DNA of 64,000 nucleotides from CAZBXE01 sp964496125 (GCA_964496125.1 CAZBXE010000005.1:62001-126000), one strand, 5' to 3'; shown: positions 16,530-25,651, counted from the stretch's first letter. Translations and numbers: made by a program. The notes: a model not told the origin generated them from the sequence alone.

Positions 16530-17138
16530 TTATGACTTGGTTGCTTCGGAATTGATCTGACTTTGCATGTCACCACCATGGTCCGGCCTGCCAATTTTCT
16601 TGGTGATGTGGAAGATAATTTCACATTGCTTATCGCCTCTTAGCATACAAGTCGGTTCTTCGACGCGGACATTGCAGCCGTAGAGGTCTCCCAAACATTT
16701 TACCATTCCAATCCCAAAGGCGCACATTTTTCGATATGACTGATAAAAAATGGTAATCTGCGTAGGTCCCCTTCGTTCGCAGCGCATGGTGGGCGCTCGT
16801 TGCCCAGAGATAGCATTTACCATCACCCTGTCGAAGATGTGATTGGTATTTTCAAGAAGGTCCATGAGGTCCCATTTTTTTGGAATAAGGCGATTTGAGA
16901 TCCGCCAGATCTTGGGCATGATATACTTACCATAGTCCTCAAGCACGTCTCTATACGTCTTCTTTTCTTTCGCAGCAACAGCATCGATAAGCTTTACAAG
17001 ATCGCTATAAGAGTAGTTGACAAATGTATGGTATGTTTTCTTTGGGATACCTGATGCAGTTACAATCTCATCCCAACTGGGTATCCCGTGTTTTTGCTCA
17101 ATGTAGTGCTTGAACTCAAGAAAGATAAATCCTTGCAT
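16530..17138 (-). CDS. H-NOX/V4R-like heme-NO-binding-fold protein lacking the proximal His
   Basis: The 202-aa sequence fits the heme-NO-binding (H-NOX) family from its first residues (MQGFIFLEFKHYI) to the propionate-binding motif YQSYR (Tyr132, Ser134, Arg136, i.e. YxSxR) and a V4R-like end (EEPTCMLRGDKQCEIIFH). In canonical H-NOX the heme iron ligand is a His near residue 102; here that position is Phe (NTNHIF, Phe102) with a His two residues earlier. So heme may be bound differently or not at all. ATG 17138 follows AAGGGG. The last 11 codons lie in the second 30-bp repeat copy. A sensor or binding role is inferred. Confidence 0.75.
   Translation of the reverse strand: MQGFIFLEFKHYIEQKHGIPSWDEIVTASGIPKKTYHTFVNYSYSDLVKLIDAVAAKEKKTYRDVLEDYGKYIMPKIWRISNRLIPKKWDLMDLLENTNHIFDRVMVNAISGQRAPTMRCERRGPTQITIFYQSYRKMCAFGIGMVKCLGDLYGCNVRVEEPTCMLRGDKQCEIIFHITKKIGRPDHGGDMQSQINSEATKS
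16531..16560 (+). repeat. 30-bp direct repeat, copy 2
   Basis: TATGACTTGGTTGCTTCGGA plus ATTGATCTGA, 27/30 identical to the hemW 3' end. It encodes, on the other strand, the C-terminal tail of the V4R protein. Confidence 0.85.
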
Positions 17139-17188
17139 TTAAATCCCCTTAATCCCACCATCCCATAATGCGTTTTTTTTTGCTAGGG

Positions 17189-17905
17189 TCAGCTTGCAAA
17201 AAGAAATACGGCAGGCTTTTTCTCGAGGTTGGGAAGATCGGTTTTTTTCCAAATTGCGACCTTTTGGGTAACGATTCCTTGGGTGGGAAGTGTTAGATCC
17301 CAGGCTACAGAGAGGGTTACTTCATCGGCAAGGGTTTCAAGAAGAGTGTGAAGAAGTGCGCTATTGCGATAGGGAGTTTCAATGAAAAGTTGCGTCATGT
17401 TTTCAGAGCGAGACTGTATTTGTAGCCGCTTGATTACTTCTGCTCGTTCTCTCTGCTCTTTGGGTAGATATCCATGAAAAGAAAATCTGCTTCCTGGCAG
17501 CCCTGAAAGCATTAAGGCAAGAAGTAAAGAAGAAGGCCCAACAAAAGCCTTCACTGTGATGCCAAGATCCCGCGCTCTCTGTACAAGTTTGTGTCCAGGA
17601 TCAGAAATGCAAGGAAGACCAGCATCGACCACTAACCCCCATGTCTTGCCCTCTACGAGAGGCTCCATCAGAAAAGGGATATCGGTGTCTTTTGTTTTAT
17701 GATCAAAGACAGCAATCGGAATCTCCCTGGCGGGAGCTTTTGTTTCGAATCTGCTTAAATAGCGCCTTCCTTCTGCTTCACTTTCAGCAAATAAGCCATC
17801 ACATAAGGCGACTGCCTTATCAACACTTTTAGGGAGGAAGGTTTCATGGTGAGGAAAGTTTCCTAATAAATTAGGAAGTAAGAGAAGGGATCCTTTTTTA
17901 GACAT
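17189..17905 (-). CDS. RsmI/YraL-related SAM-dependent methyltransferase (tetrapyrrole methylase fold)
   Basis: Related to RsmI, which 2'-O-methylates C1402 of 16S rRNA. Recognisable blocks are DAGLPCISDPGHKLVQRA (SAM-binding DAGxPxxxDPG), FVGPSSLLLALMLSGLPG and FHGYLPKE. The protein is 238 aa, shorter than RsmI (about 280), and belongs to the short chlamydial version of the family. The ATG at 17905 overlaps the holA 3' end by 8 bp, so it is translationally coupled to holA. Substrate not proven from sequence. Confidence 0.82.
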   Translation of the reverse strand: MSKKGSLLLLPNLLGNFPHHETFLPKSVDKAVALCDGLFAESEAEGRRYLSRFETKAPAREIPIAVFDHKTKDTDIPFLMEPLVEGKTWGLVVDAGLPCISDPGHKLVQRARDLGITVKAFVGPSSLLLALMLSGLPGSRFSFHGYLPKEQRERAEVIKRLQIQSRSENMTQLFIETPYRNSALLHTLLETLADEVTLSVAWDLTLPTQGIVTQKVAIWKKTDLPNLEKKPAVFLFAS

Positions 17906-18905
17906 AGGTGAGTTTTACCGTTGTGATTTCTATGAGGAATTTGGGGTCTGTTTTTGCGTTTTTTAACTGGAATTCTGTTTCGTCGAGCAAGATGAGGGCT
18001 TGCTTTAAACTTTGTAAACCAAAGGTTTGGGCTTGTGAAATATTGCGGCCAAGAATTTGCCCTTGCATATAGGGGTAGTGCTCTGTGATCTCCCCCGGCG
18101 TGCGGCCTTCTGCCAGCATAGAGGCAACTTGGAATTTTGTCTCCATTTGCGATCGGATCTGCTTGATGAGCACAAGTGGGACGGACTCCTCTTGTGCAAG
18201 TAAGCTAGAAAGTGCTGCAAGCGCTCCCTTTCGGTCTCTTGCAAAAATCGCATCACCGAGCTGCCAGATGGTTTCGTGGGAAGCTTTTATACAAATGGCT
18301 GCTATGTCTTTGCCTGTAATTTCTACTTGTTTGCCGATGTAGAGACAAAGCTTATCAAGTTCTGAGGGGACGACAGCCATTTCTCTGCCGATTTGTCTGA
18401 TAAAATCAGCTGCAACCTGATCGTTGATCTTCTTTCCTCGTTTTTGCACCTCTTGTTTGACCCACTCGACGAGAGCCTTTTCTTTCATCCACGCCTTTTC
18501 TTTCGAGCCATCAAAAATAACGCCGATTTTTTCTATTTCTTTGTACAAGGGGGATGTGGGTGAAAGAGAACCAGTTTCTAGCACAAGATAGATGGAAGGC
18601 TGGGGTCTTTTTAAAAAGTCCAACAGGACTTCTTGTGCTTTTTTGGCTTTTTCGATCTGGTGGAGAACAATTGATTTCTGAGGAGAGAAAAGAGAGCCTG
18701 TTTGTAGTTCGAGAAGGAGAGTTCTGGGGTCGCAAGAATCACAGGAGAAAGTGATGTGGGGTTTAGGACAGAAATGTAGGGTTGTTTGGAGCAGCGTTTT
18801 TCGTGTCCCCTCTTCTTTATGGATGATGAGATAGACAGCAGAGAGGTGTTTTTGTGCGGAGGCTTCTATGTGTTTTGTAAAGCCACTGACATTATCGTAT
18901 TTCAC
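17898..18905 (-). CDS. holA: DNA polymerase III delta subunit (clamp-loader)
   Basis: HolA opens the beta sliding clamp as part of the clamp loader. It is a divergent AAA+ fold without a Walker A motif, as expected for delta. Seen: YLVLETGSLSPTS and VAADFIRQIGREMAVVPSELDKLCLYIG, typical of domain II, and a C-terminal helical domain. 335 aa is the usual length. It begins with GTG (18905), whose GTGA overlaps the stop of the upstream spsF-like gene. holB lies elsewhere in this window. Confidence 0.85.
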   Translation of the reverse strand: MKYDNVSGFTKHIEASAQKHLSAVYLIIHKEEGTRKTLLQTTLHFCPKPHITFSCDSCDPRTLLLELQTGSLFSPQKSIVLHQIEKAKKAQEVLLDFLKRPQPSIYLVLETGSLSPTSPLYKEIEKIGVIFDGSKEKAWMKEKALVEWVKQEVQKRGKKINDQVAADFIRQIGREMAVVPSELDKLCLYIGKQVEITGKDIAAICIKASHETIWQLGDAIFARDRKGALAALSSLLAQEESVPLVLIKQIRSQMETKFQVASMLAEGRTPGEITEHYPYMQGQILGRNISQAQTFGLQSLKQALILLDETEFQLKNAKTDPKFLIEITTVKLTYV

Positions 18906-19636
18906 AGATTTGGGTTCCTCTGCTCTACATGTGTATTGATTGCAAAAAGAGAAGGATCTTTTTTAAACAGTTCTAAAACATCTTTCATTCTAAAGTCGGG
19001 CTTTATCGGAAAGAGCGTTTCTAAGATTTTTTTGATTAATAGGAAGTCGTTTTCGGTGTCTACTGTCCATCTGTGGCGTGATTCATCTACTGGCTCGGCA
19101 TAGTTAGTTGTAAGAAATTCTTCTAGATGTGTTCTTAAATAATAGGTTACATGTTCCCTGTCCTCTTTCCGAATTCCCCTTTGCGACATCTCCATAAGGG
19201 TTTTATTTGAAAAAACTTCTACATCAAGCCCCCTTGGAAAGGTGCGCGGATGAAGATTCGAAACGTAGTCAACATGCGATCTGTTGTAGAGGGAAATCAC
19301 TTCATCAACAATGACAGGGTCTGTAAGAGGACAATCTGCTGTGATCCGTACAATGGTGCCCGCTTGCCATTCTTTTGCTGCTTGTACATAGCGAGCGAGC
19401 ACGTCCTCAGCAGAGCCTCTTATGAAAGGGATTTTATTTTCAAGGCAGAAGGTTGCAATCGCATTATCTTCGAAATGAGTTGTAGTAGCAACACCCATGG
19501 AATCCAGGGTTTTGCATTTTTTTAGACGCTCGAGTAGATAGGAAAGAAGGGGCTTGCCAAGCACAGGTTTGAGCACTTTTGCAGGCAGACGCTTAGAGCC
19601 CATTCGTGCTTGTATAATGGCAACTGTCTTACTCAT
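18902..19636 (-). CDS. SpsF-like cytidylyltransferase-family nucleotide-sugar enzyme
   Basis: The N-terminus TVAIIQARMGSKRLPAKVL is the nucleotide-binding signature of the CMP-sugar synthetase/SpsF family, followed by RITADCPLTDP, the metal-binding block. 244 aa matches SpsF, originally linked to spore-coat polysaccharide. In this organism the product is probably an activated sugar for a surface glycan, which is inference. Overlaps holA by 4 bp. Confidence 0.82.
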   Translation of the reverse strand: MSKTVAIIQARMGSKRLPAKVLKPVLGKPLLSYLLERLKKCKTLDSMGVATTTHFEDNAIATFCLENKIPFIRGSAEDVLARYVQAAKEWQAGTIVRITADCPLTDPVIVDEVISLYNRSHVDYVSNLHPRTFPRGLDVEVFSNKTLMEMSQRGIRKEDREHVTYYLRTHLEEFLTTNYAEPVDESRHRWTVDTENDFLLIKKILETLFPIKPDFRMKDVLELFKKDPSLFAINTHVEQRNPNL

Positions 19637-19664
19637 ATCCCTTGCATTCTAGAGGAATGGGGCA

Positions 19665-19772
19665 TTATTGTTTAGCTTTTTTGGTCTCCTTTTTCTGTTG
19701 ACCAAGGGCCGTTCGTACACGTACCGGTTTAAGAATGGGCTTTTTCTTAGGTGGACTTGCTTTTTTGTTCAT
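19665..19772 (-). CDS. Very small basic protein (35 aa)
   Basis: Starts MNKKASPPKKKPILKPV and ends KKETKKAKQ: 35 residues, nearly half Lys/Arg/Pro, no hydrophobic stretch. A G-rich ribosome site (GGGGGT) lies a few bases before the ATG. It sits in the gap between pkn1 and spsF on the same strand. It could be a nucleic-acid-binding peptide or chance; no family recognised. Confidence 0.4.
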   Translation of the reverse strand: MNKKASPPKKKPILKPVRVRTALGQQKKETKKAKQ

Positions 19773-19849
19773 GGCTACCCCCGTGCTTAAAGTGCTACGT
19801 GAGAGGAGCAGCAATTTTCATGCCATACACTGGTCAAAGGAGCGTGGGA

Positions 19850-21625
19850 TTAGCTTACATCGGTAGCACAGCGAAAACCATAGGTGCTATTTACTGTACC
19901 TGGATTGTTCCGATTGCGATGCGCACAGCGAAGGTCTTCTTTAAGGCTCTTCCAGCAACCACCTCGTAATACGCGGTATACTCCCTGCAGAGGCCCCTTG
20001 GGGTATTCGGGCTCGACGATAGACGTCTCATAGAAATTGTAACTATACCAATCATTACACCACTCATAGACGTTCCCGGCGAGGTCGTAGAGACCGATAG
20101 GATTTGGCGGGTAGCTCATCACAGCGGTTGTATCGGAACTAAAATAGTTTGCTTTTGTCTTATCTATCTCATCTCCAAAGGGATAAATCGCTCCCGGATT
20201 GCCTGCTTTAGCGGCAATTTCCCATTCTGCCTCAAAAGGAAGTCTTTTCCCTACCCATGTTGCGTAGGCTGTAGCTCCATACCAGGTAACACCGACCACA
20301 GGGTGTTTGGCGTAACCTGACTCAATGGAGAGCTTACCTGCAGCACGTTTGATACGGGCGTCCTTGAGGCGTATTAGGTCATTGTGATTGCTGTCCTTCT
20401 CTCCGCCCATTGCCTCCAAAAAAAGGACAAACTGTTCATTTGTAACCGGGTGGACATCTATGGCAAAGCTTTTGACAAGCACTTGGTGAAAGGGCATTTC
20501 ATCGCGACTACCATTATTGCTCCCCCGTGCGAAAACGCCTCCTTTAATGACCACCATGTCTGTTTGGATCGGTTCGATCAGGCGGTGATCACCTCTTTCG
20601 GGGGTATAGAGTTTTACCGTGCTGTCCACAATAAGGGCTTGGGCTGGATCTGCGTCCACATCTGGCCTTTTAAGCTTGGAGCTTTGGATGAGGGGACGAA
20701 GACCTCCTTCAGAGGAAGAAGAGGATTGTAGAGCTGGGACATCAAGCAGAGCCAGGGCTTCTTTTAGAGAGGTTGGTCTAGTTTCTGGAGACGTGCTCAG
20801 ACAGCTTTTAATCAACGCTTCCCACTTTTTCCCTGGCATAGGGAAATAACCTTCTGGGTACTCCCCAAGGAGAAGATAATATCCTAAAATTCCATATGCA
20901 TAGACATCGGCTCTAAAATCGATGTTTGCGATCTTTTCAATTCTCTTTTGCTCTGGGGCAAGAAAGGCAAAGTTCTGAAGGAATGAGTTGTGAACAGGAA
21001 GAAGTTTTTTCCCATCAATCGGTGTTGTTGGATACTCTTGCTCAAAGGTAGGGTCTAGACCTACCGAGTCAGCAACAACACGGAATGTGCGCGTCAATAC
21101 AGAAGATACGCCAATGAGCCGAGCAAGTCCGCAGTCGGAGATGTAAAAACGCCCTCCTTTGCCTTCCAGAATATTGTTTAACTTAAGGGATCTGTGCACA
21201 ATCTTTTTGCTATGCATATAGTCAAGCGCATCACCGACTTGTTTGAGCACAGAGAGAAGCTCTGTTTCGCTAACTTGCTTGTTTTTGGCAGCAAACCATT
21301 TCGCTAGATTTGTTGTTTCTCCCCATTCATCCACAATGCAATCCGACACAATAAAATACTTGCCGTCTACATAGGAAATATTGTGGATTTTGACGATGTT
21401 GGGATGGTCTAGTGTTGCTAGATGAGAAATCTCATCTTCGAAACGCTGCATGAACGGGCGGTTCTGAGAAAGTTCCTCTGAGAGTATTTTAAGTGCATAT
21501 TGCTTTTTGAAATACTTGTGCTCGGCGACATAAGTTATTCCAAGCGAGCCCGCCCCAATTTTTTTAACGAGCGTGTAATCTCCGATTTGTCCTTCCATAG
21601 TAAGACAAGTTACAAGAGAACTCAT
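19850..21625 (-). CDS. pkn1: Pkn1-type Ser/Thr protein kinase with FGE-sulfatase domain; HRD Asp replaced
   Basis: Residues ~16-280 are a Hanks-type kinase fold: glycine loop IGAGSLGI, ATP-binding Lys46 in YALKIL, then HRSLKLNN (144-151) where kinases have HRDLKxxN, and DCG (164-166) for DFG. The catalytic Asp is therefore Ser, so activity may be weak or absent. Residues ~345-591 form a formylglycine-generating-enzyme-like (FGE-sulfatase) domain, with VIKGGVFARGSNNGSRDEMP, HPVVGVTWYGATAYATWVG and NVYEWCNDWY. This two-domain layout is that of chlamydial Pkn1. Start 21625, or ATG 21598 (MEGQIGDYTLVKKIG). Confidence 0.88.
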   Translation of the reverse strand: MSSLVTCLTMEGQIGDYTLVKKIGAGSLGITYVAEHKYFKKQYALKILSEELSQNRPFMQRFEDEISHLATLDHPNIVKIHNISYVDGKYFIVSDCIVDEWGETTNLAKWFAAKNKQVSETELLSVLKQVGDALDYMHSKKIVHRSLKLNNILEGKGGRFYISDCGLARLIGVSSVLTRTFRVVADSVGLDPTFEQEYPTTPIDGKKLLPVHNSFLQNFAFLAPEQKRIEKIANIDFRADVYAYGILGYYLLLGEYPEGYFPMPGKKWEALIKSCLSTSPETRPTSLKEALALLDVPALQSSSSSEGGLRPLIQSSKLKRPDVDADPAQALIVDSTVKLYTPERGDHRLIEPIQTDMVVIKGGVFARGSNNGSRDEMPFHQVLVKSFAIDVHPVTNEQFVLFLEAMGGEKDSNHNDLIRLKDARIKRAAGKLSIESGYAKHPVVGVTWYGATAYATWVGKRLPFEAEWEIAAKAGNPGAIYPFGDEIDKTKANYFSSDTTAVMSYPPNPIGLYDLAGNVYEWCNDWYSYNFYETSIVEPEYPKGPLQGVYRVLRGGCWKSLKEDLRCAHRNRNNPGTVNSTYGFRCATDVS

Positions 21626-21679
21626 TTGCGTGCAATTGGAATTTGCACTTTATAACCGTATCTGCTACACTATACTCCT

Positions 21680-24091
21680 ATGGATAAACGGCAAATCGCA
21701 TTTTTCGCTATTATCGCAGCCGCTTTCGTGGTTGTGAACCTCTTTTTTTCCCATCAAGAGCAAGAGAGACTTGCTGAGTGGAAAGAAAAACAAAAAGTCT
21801 TCCTTGCCAAAAAGCAAGCGAGTTTAGAATCAGACTTGATAGCCAAATCAATTCCCTTAAGTGAGATGCCCATCGTGCCCGTCTTTGAAGATGAGGGCCA
21901 TAAGAAGTTTTTTGCCATGGCTGTAGTGCAGCAAGGGACTCTTTTGGTGCTGACGGACAAGCCATATTTGAAAAAAGTTTTCGCAGACGGAGCCTACGAG
22001 CTTTTTGCCGAAAAGAAAGCCGCCCTTTATAAAAAAGGACCAGATGCAAAGTTCTCCACAGGTCAAGACCTTGGCAAGGACCCAAGAGAGCTTCAGATTA
22101 TTACCCTTTCCAATCCTCCTACAGTTGAACCCGGCGACTATAGCAAGGGGAAGATTTCCACGCTAACAGAGCAGCTAGCCCTTCTAGGTACTAAAGAGAG
22201 CGCTTTGGATCGTGGACAAGAAAACAAAGTGGCCCTCCAAAGAGAAGGCGGAGAGTTTTTGCCGGTTGCTATTTATGAAGCCTCCTCACAGACATGGGTT
22301 CCTCTTAGCCTCCTTACAGAATTCCAAACGGGCGGCGTCCAGGAAAAAATCAGCTTAGCCCCTGCAGAGATTAAGTACTACGTGCTGGAAAATGAGTTTG
22401 TTCAGCTTGTCATCTCCAGTCAAGGTGGGGCTGTTGCAGAGATCAACCTTCCTTTTGAAACAGAAAAAAACGAAGAGAGCGTTGTAAAGCCGATTGAATT
22501 TGACCGTTTGATGGTAGAACAACATCCTGAGAATGCCAGATTTCCTGCAAGAGGGTACTGGACAGCTGATGGCATCTACCATAATGAAGGTGTCCTAGGC
22601 GGATATTTACCCCTGCTTCGACGTAATCTCTATGATGGAAAACAGGTCTTTACAATTCCTCCGAAATACTATGCGCTGAACCTTGTTTCTGAATACCCCG
22701 AACTTTCCCTTCTTAACTTTAGTGTAAAGTCGTTCGAAAAAGATAAGCTTGTTCTAGAGGCCTCGCAAGGGTATAGGCGTATCCGCAAGACATACTCTCT
22801 GAAATCAGAAAAGGGCACAGTCCCCTACACTTTCGACTTTGAAATTGCTGTCATGGGAGATGGACGGGGTCTTTGGCTAACCACAGGTGTCCCTGAAGTG
22901 GAAATGGTTTCTGGCAGAAGTTCACCTGAACTTAAGGTGCGCACCGTGCGCGGCAATAAGAGTGAGGTAGAAAGTCTTTCTCTGCCAAAAGACAACTTTA
23001 TTACAACATCTAGCTATCCTGATTGGGTGGCCAATACGAACGGCTTTTTCGGGGTCATTCTAGACCCGCTTACGGAAATTGCCCCGGGGTATCGATCGGA
23101 ATTTGTCTCTGGCGAAACAGTCCCTTCACGACTAGTAGACATTGACCAGAAATACCAAAGGTTTGTAGCTAAAGATTTGCCAGGCTATACGATCCAATTG
23201 CCTTTAAAAACAACCGGCGGATCGATGAAGTTTAGGGTGTTCGCAGGTCCCTTCTCTGAAAGAGTATTAACCGCTGTGGATCAGACATTTACCGATCCTC
23301 TTACAAAGATGACACCAGACTATACTGCGTGCCGAAGCTTCCATGCTTGGTACACCTTCATTGCGGGACCTTTTGCCGCTTTGATGCTCATGGTGATGAC
23401 GTTTCTTCATGCGATTACCAATTCATGGGGACTTTCGATTATTCTTCTCACTGTCGTGCTTCGATTGATTCTCTACCCGCTAAACGCATGGAGTACACGT
23501 TCTGTTCTCAAATCGCAAGAGATTCAACCTTTTGAACATGCGATTCGTGAAAGATACAAAAAAGACCCCCAGAAGATGCAACTGGAGATTCTAAACCTCT
23601 ACAAGGAAAAAGGTTACAATCCCCTCTCTCTTTTTGTCCCCTTCATTATTCAGATCCCCTTTCTTTTAGGGATGTTTGATCTTCTGAAGACAAACTTTGA
23701 GCTCAGGGGGGCCTCGTTTATCCCAGGATGGATCGATGATCTTGCAGCCCCTGATGTGCTGTTTTCTTGGAGTTATCCTCTCTTCTTTATCGGCACCGAG
23801 TTTCACCTTCTACCTGTTCTGCTTGGCGCAGCAATGTATTTCCAGCAGTGGCTCATGCAACCTTCGATTAAAGATGAATCGAAAATGACAGAGCAACAAA
23901 AGCAGATGAAGTCTATGAACATGATGATGCCTGCTATGATGCTTCTGATATTCTATAGCTTCCCCTCAGGGTTAAACATCTACTGGCTCTCTTCGTCACT
24001 TCTCGGCGTCGCGCAGCAATGGTTTATGCAGAAACAGAATCAAAAGAAGAAGGAGTCCAAGCTAGAAACAAGCCCGAAAAAGTTTCGCTAG
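21680..24091 (+). CDS. yidC: Membrane protein insertase YidC (long chlamydial form)
   Basis: YidC inserts and folds inner-membrane proteins, alone or with Sec. The N-terminal helix (IAFFAIIAAAFVVVNLFFS) is followed by a very large periplasmic region (about residues 60-560). The conserved five-helix insertase core spans about 565-780: TFIAGPFAALMLMVMTFLH, WGLSIILLTVVLRLILYPL, NPLSLFVPFIIQIPFLLGM, and near the end LLIFYSFPSGLNIYWLSSS. At 803 aa it is longer than typical (about 550), as in other chlamydiae. dnaA and lgt follow on the same strand. Confidence 0.95.
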   Translation: MDKRQIAFFAIIAAAFVVVNLFFSHQEQERLAEWKEKQKVFLAKKQASLESDLIAKSIPLSEMPIVPVFEDEGHKKFFAMAVVQQGTLLVLTDKPYLKKVFADGAYELFAEKKAALYKKGPDAKFSTGQDLGKDPRELQIITLSNPPTVEPGDYSKGKISTLTEQLALLGTKESALDRGQENKVALQREGGEFLPVAIYEASSQTWVPLSLLTEFQTGGVQEKISLAPAEIKYYVLENEFVQLVISSQGGAVAEINLPFETEKNEESVVKPIEFDRLMVEQHPENARFPARGYWTADGIYHNEGVLGGYLPLLRRNLYDGKQVFTIPPKYYALNLVSEYPELSLLNFSVKSFEKDKLVLEASQGYRRIRKTYSLKSEKGTVPYTFDFEIAVMGDGRGLWLTTGVPEVEMVSGRSSPELKVRTVRGNKSEVESLSLPKDNFITTSSYPDWVANTNGFFGVILDPLTEIAPGYRSEFVSGETVPSRLVDIDQKYQRFVAKDLPGYTIQLPLKTTGGSMKFRVFAGPFSERVLTAVDQTFTDPLTKMTPDYTACRSFHAWYTFIAGPFAALMLMVMTFLHAITNSWGLSIILLTVVLRLILYPLNAWSTRSVLKSQEIQPFEHAIRERYKKDPQKMQLEILNLYKEKGYNPLSLFVPFIIQIPFLLGMFDLLKTNFELRGASFIPGWIDDLAAPDVLFSWSYPLFFIGTEFHLLPVLLGAAMYFQQWLMQPSIKDESKMTEQQKQMKSMNMMMPAMMLLIFYSFPSGLNIYWLSSSLLGVAQQWFMQKQNQKKKESKLETSPKKFR

Positions 24092-24151
24092 TATAAATAT
24101 TAGTTAAAACTGATAATGAAATTTTGAAAGTGAAACAAGAAGTTCTAGTTT

Positions 24152-25462
24152 ATGAGGCTTTGGGAAGAATTCCTGAAAGAACAGGCTCGTCAGATAGGTG
24201 CGGAGACGGTTGCTAAATGGTTGCAGCCGTTGAAAGTCAAGAAATATGACGCTGCTAATCTCTACTTAGAAGCAAGTGATGCCCTTTTTGCTCTTTGGTT
24301 TGAAGAGCATATCCGGCCCAAGCTTGGCAAGAAATTCTGCAACAACAACGGACGCCCCATTAGGGTCCACCTTTCTTTTCCCTCTGAAAGAAAACAACCA
24401 GCTCGAGAATGGAAAAAAGAAGAACCAGATTGGAGAATAGACTCTCTGGACCCTAGTTTTACCTTAGAACAATTTGTGCTCTCAGAAAAAAACCTTCTTG
24501 TCCATCGCCTTATCTATCAACTCGTAGCAGAAAAAACATCAGGATCAGAGCTTGGTGCCTTTAATCCCATTTATATCCATGGTCCTGTAGGAACTGGTAA
24601 GACCCACCTTCTCATAGCTATCGCGCATGCGCTTAAAAATCAGGGACTTCACGTTCTCTATTGTAGATCGGAGACATTTACAGATCACGTGGTAAAAGCC
24701 ATCCGGTCAAGCTCGATGAAGGAGTTTCGAAAAATCTATAGAAACGTGGATGTACTTCTTCTAGATAATGTACAAAGTTTTAGTGGTAAGAAGGCAACGC
24801 AAGAAGAACTTTTTCACACCTTCAATGAACTTCATCTTGCAGGAAAGCAGATTGTCATGGCAGCAGACGTTGCCCCGAGAGAATTGAAGGATATAGAACC
24901 GCGGCTTGTGAGCCGCTTTGAGTGGGGTATTGTTCTTAGTGTTGAGCTTTTGTCAAAAAGTGAACAGGCAACGATGCTGGAGAATAAGTGCCAACACTTT
25001 CAACTGCACCTGAATGAGAAAGTATGCGCCTATTTGCAAGATACATTTACTAGCTCGACAAAATCTCTGGTTAAGGCAGTAGAAGCTTTAGTGCTACGTA
25101 CAGAAGCAAAACCTACTCCCACATCTCCACAAGCCGCGCGTGAGATGCTTTCTGATCTGATTCTAGAAGAGGAAAAGAGCCGCATTAACCCAGAGAAGAT
25201 TCTGCTAACCGTTTCAGAAAAATTTGGGATGAAGATAGAAGAGCTTACTGGAAAAACACAAAAGAAAGAATGCACCATTCCCAGGCAAATTGCGATGTAC
25301 CTTTGTCGCGATGTACTACGTCTTCCCTTCATGAAAATAGGCGATCTTTTCAGTCGCGACCACTCCACAGTGATGTCTAGCATCAAGATTGTGAAGGAGG
25401 AAATAGAGGGGGGGAACAAGGAAATTTCGACAATTTTAAGAAGTATCCATAACAAATTGTAG
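24152..25462 (+). CDS. dnaA: Chromosomal replication initiator DnaA (AAA+)
   Basis: DnaA binds oriC boxes and melts the origin. Domain I (1-80) includes WLQPLKVKKYDAANLYLEA; the AAA+ domain has Walker A GPVGTGKT (144-151) and Walker B VDVLLLDNVQSF; domain IV has the DnaA-box signature FSRDHSTVMSSIKIV. 436 aa is typical. Chlamydiae usually carry two dnaA copies, so this may be one of a pair. The sequence between yidC and dnaA (60 bp) shows no DnaA box, so this locus need not be the origin. Confidence 0.93.
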   Translation: MRLWEEFLKEQARQIGAETVAKWLQPLKVKKYDAANLYLEASDALFALWFEEHIRPKLGKKFCNNNGRPIRVHLSFPSERKQPAREWKKEEPDWRIDSLDPSFTLEQFVLSEKNLLVHRLIYQLVAEKTSGSELGAFNPIYIHGPVGTGKTHLLIAIAHALKNQGLHVLYCRSETFTDHVVKAIRSSSMKEFRKIYRNVDVLLLDNVQSFSGKKATQEELFHTFNELHLAGKQIVMAADVAPRELKDIEPRLVSRFEWGIVLSVELLSKSEQATMLENKCQHFQLHLNEKVCAYLQDTFTSSTKSLVKAVEALVLRTEAKPTPTSPQAAREMLSDLILEEEKSRINPEKILLTVSEKFGMKIEELTGKTQKKECTIPRQIAMYLCRDVLRLPFMKIGDLFSRDHSTVMSSIKIVKEEIEGGNKEISTILRSIHNKL

Positions 25463-25498
25463 AATAATCAGCGATATGCTACACTTTCGTTATCTTTT

Positions 25499-25573
25499 CG
25501 GAGCATAGCGCAGCTTGGCTAGCGCGGCTGCTTTGGGAGCAGTAGGTCGGGGGTTCAAATCCCTCTGCTCCGA
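25499..25573 (+). tRNA. tRNA-Pro (anticodon TGG)
   Basis: A complete cloverleaf can be drawn: acceptor CGGAGCA pairs with TGCTCCG, the D arm is GCGC/GCGC, the anticodon loop is TTTGGGA (anticodon TGG, read as Pro), and the T loop is TTCAAAT. The discriminator is A and CCA is not encoded. It lies 36 bp after dnaA. Confidence 0.95.
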
Positions 25574-25581
25574 ACCCCAAA

Positions 25582-25618
25582 AACCCTTACCTAGTAAGAT
25601 AGGTAAGGGTTTTTTTTT
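25582..25618 (+). terminator. Strong intrinsic terminator after tRNA-Pro
   Basis: AACCCTTACCTA pairs perfectly with TAGGTAAGGGTT around a short loop, followed by nine T. Confidence 0.92.
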
Positions 25619-25651
25619 GTCTTTACGCTTTCTTTACTATGATCACGTACA

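Noticed and set aside
24092..24151. Possible oriC between yidC and dnaA
   Set aside because: Only 60 bp, and no TTATNCACA-type DnaA boxes are visible.
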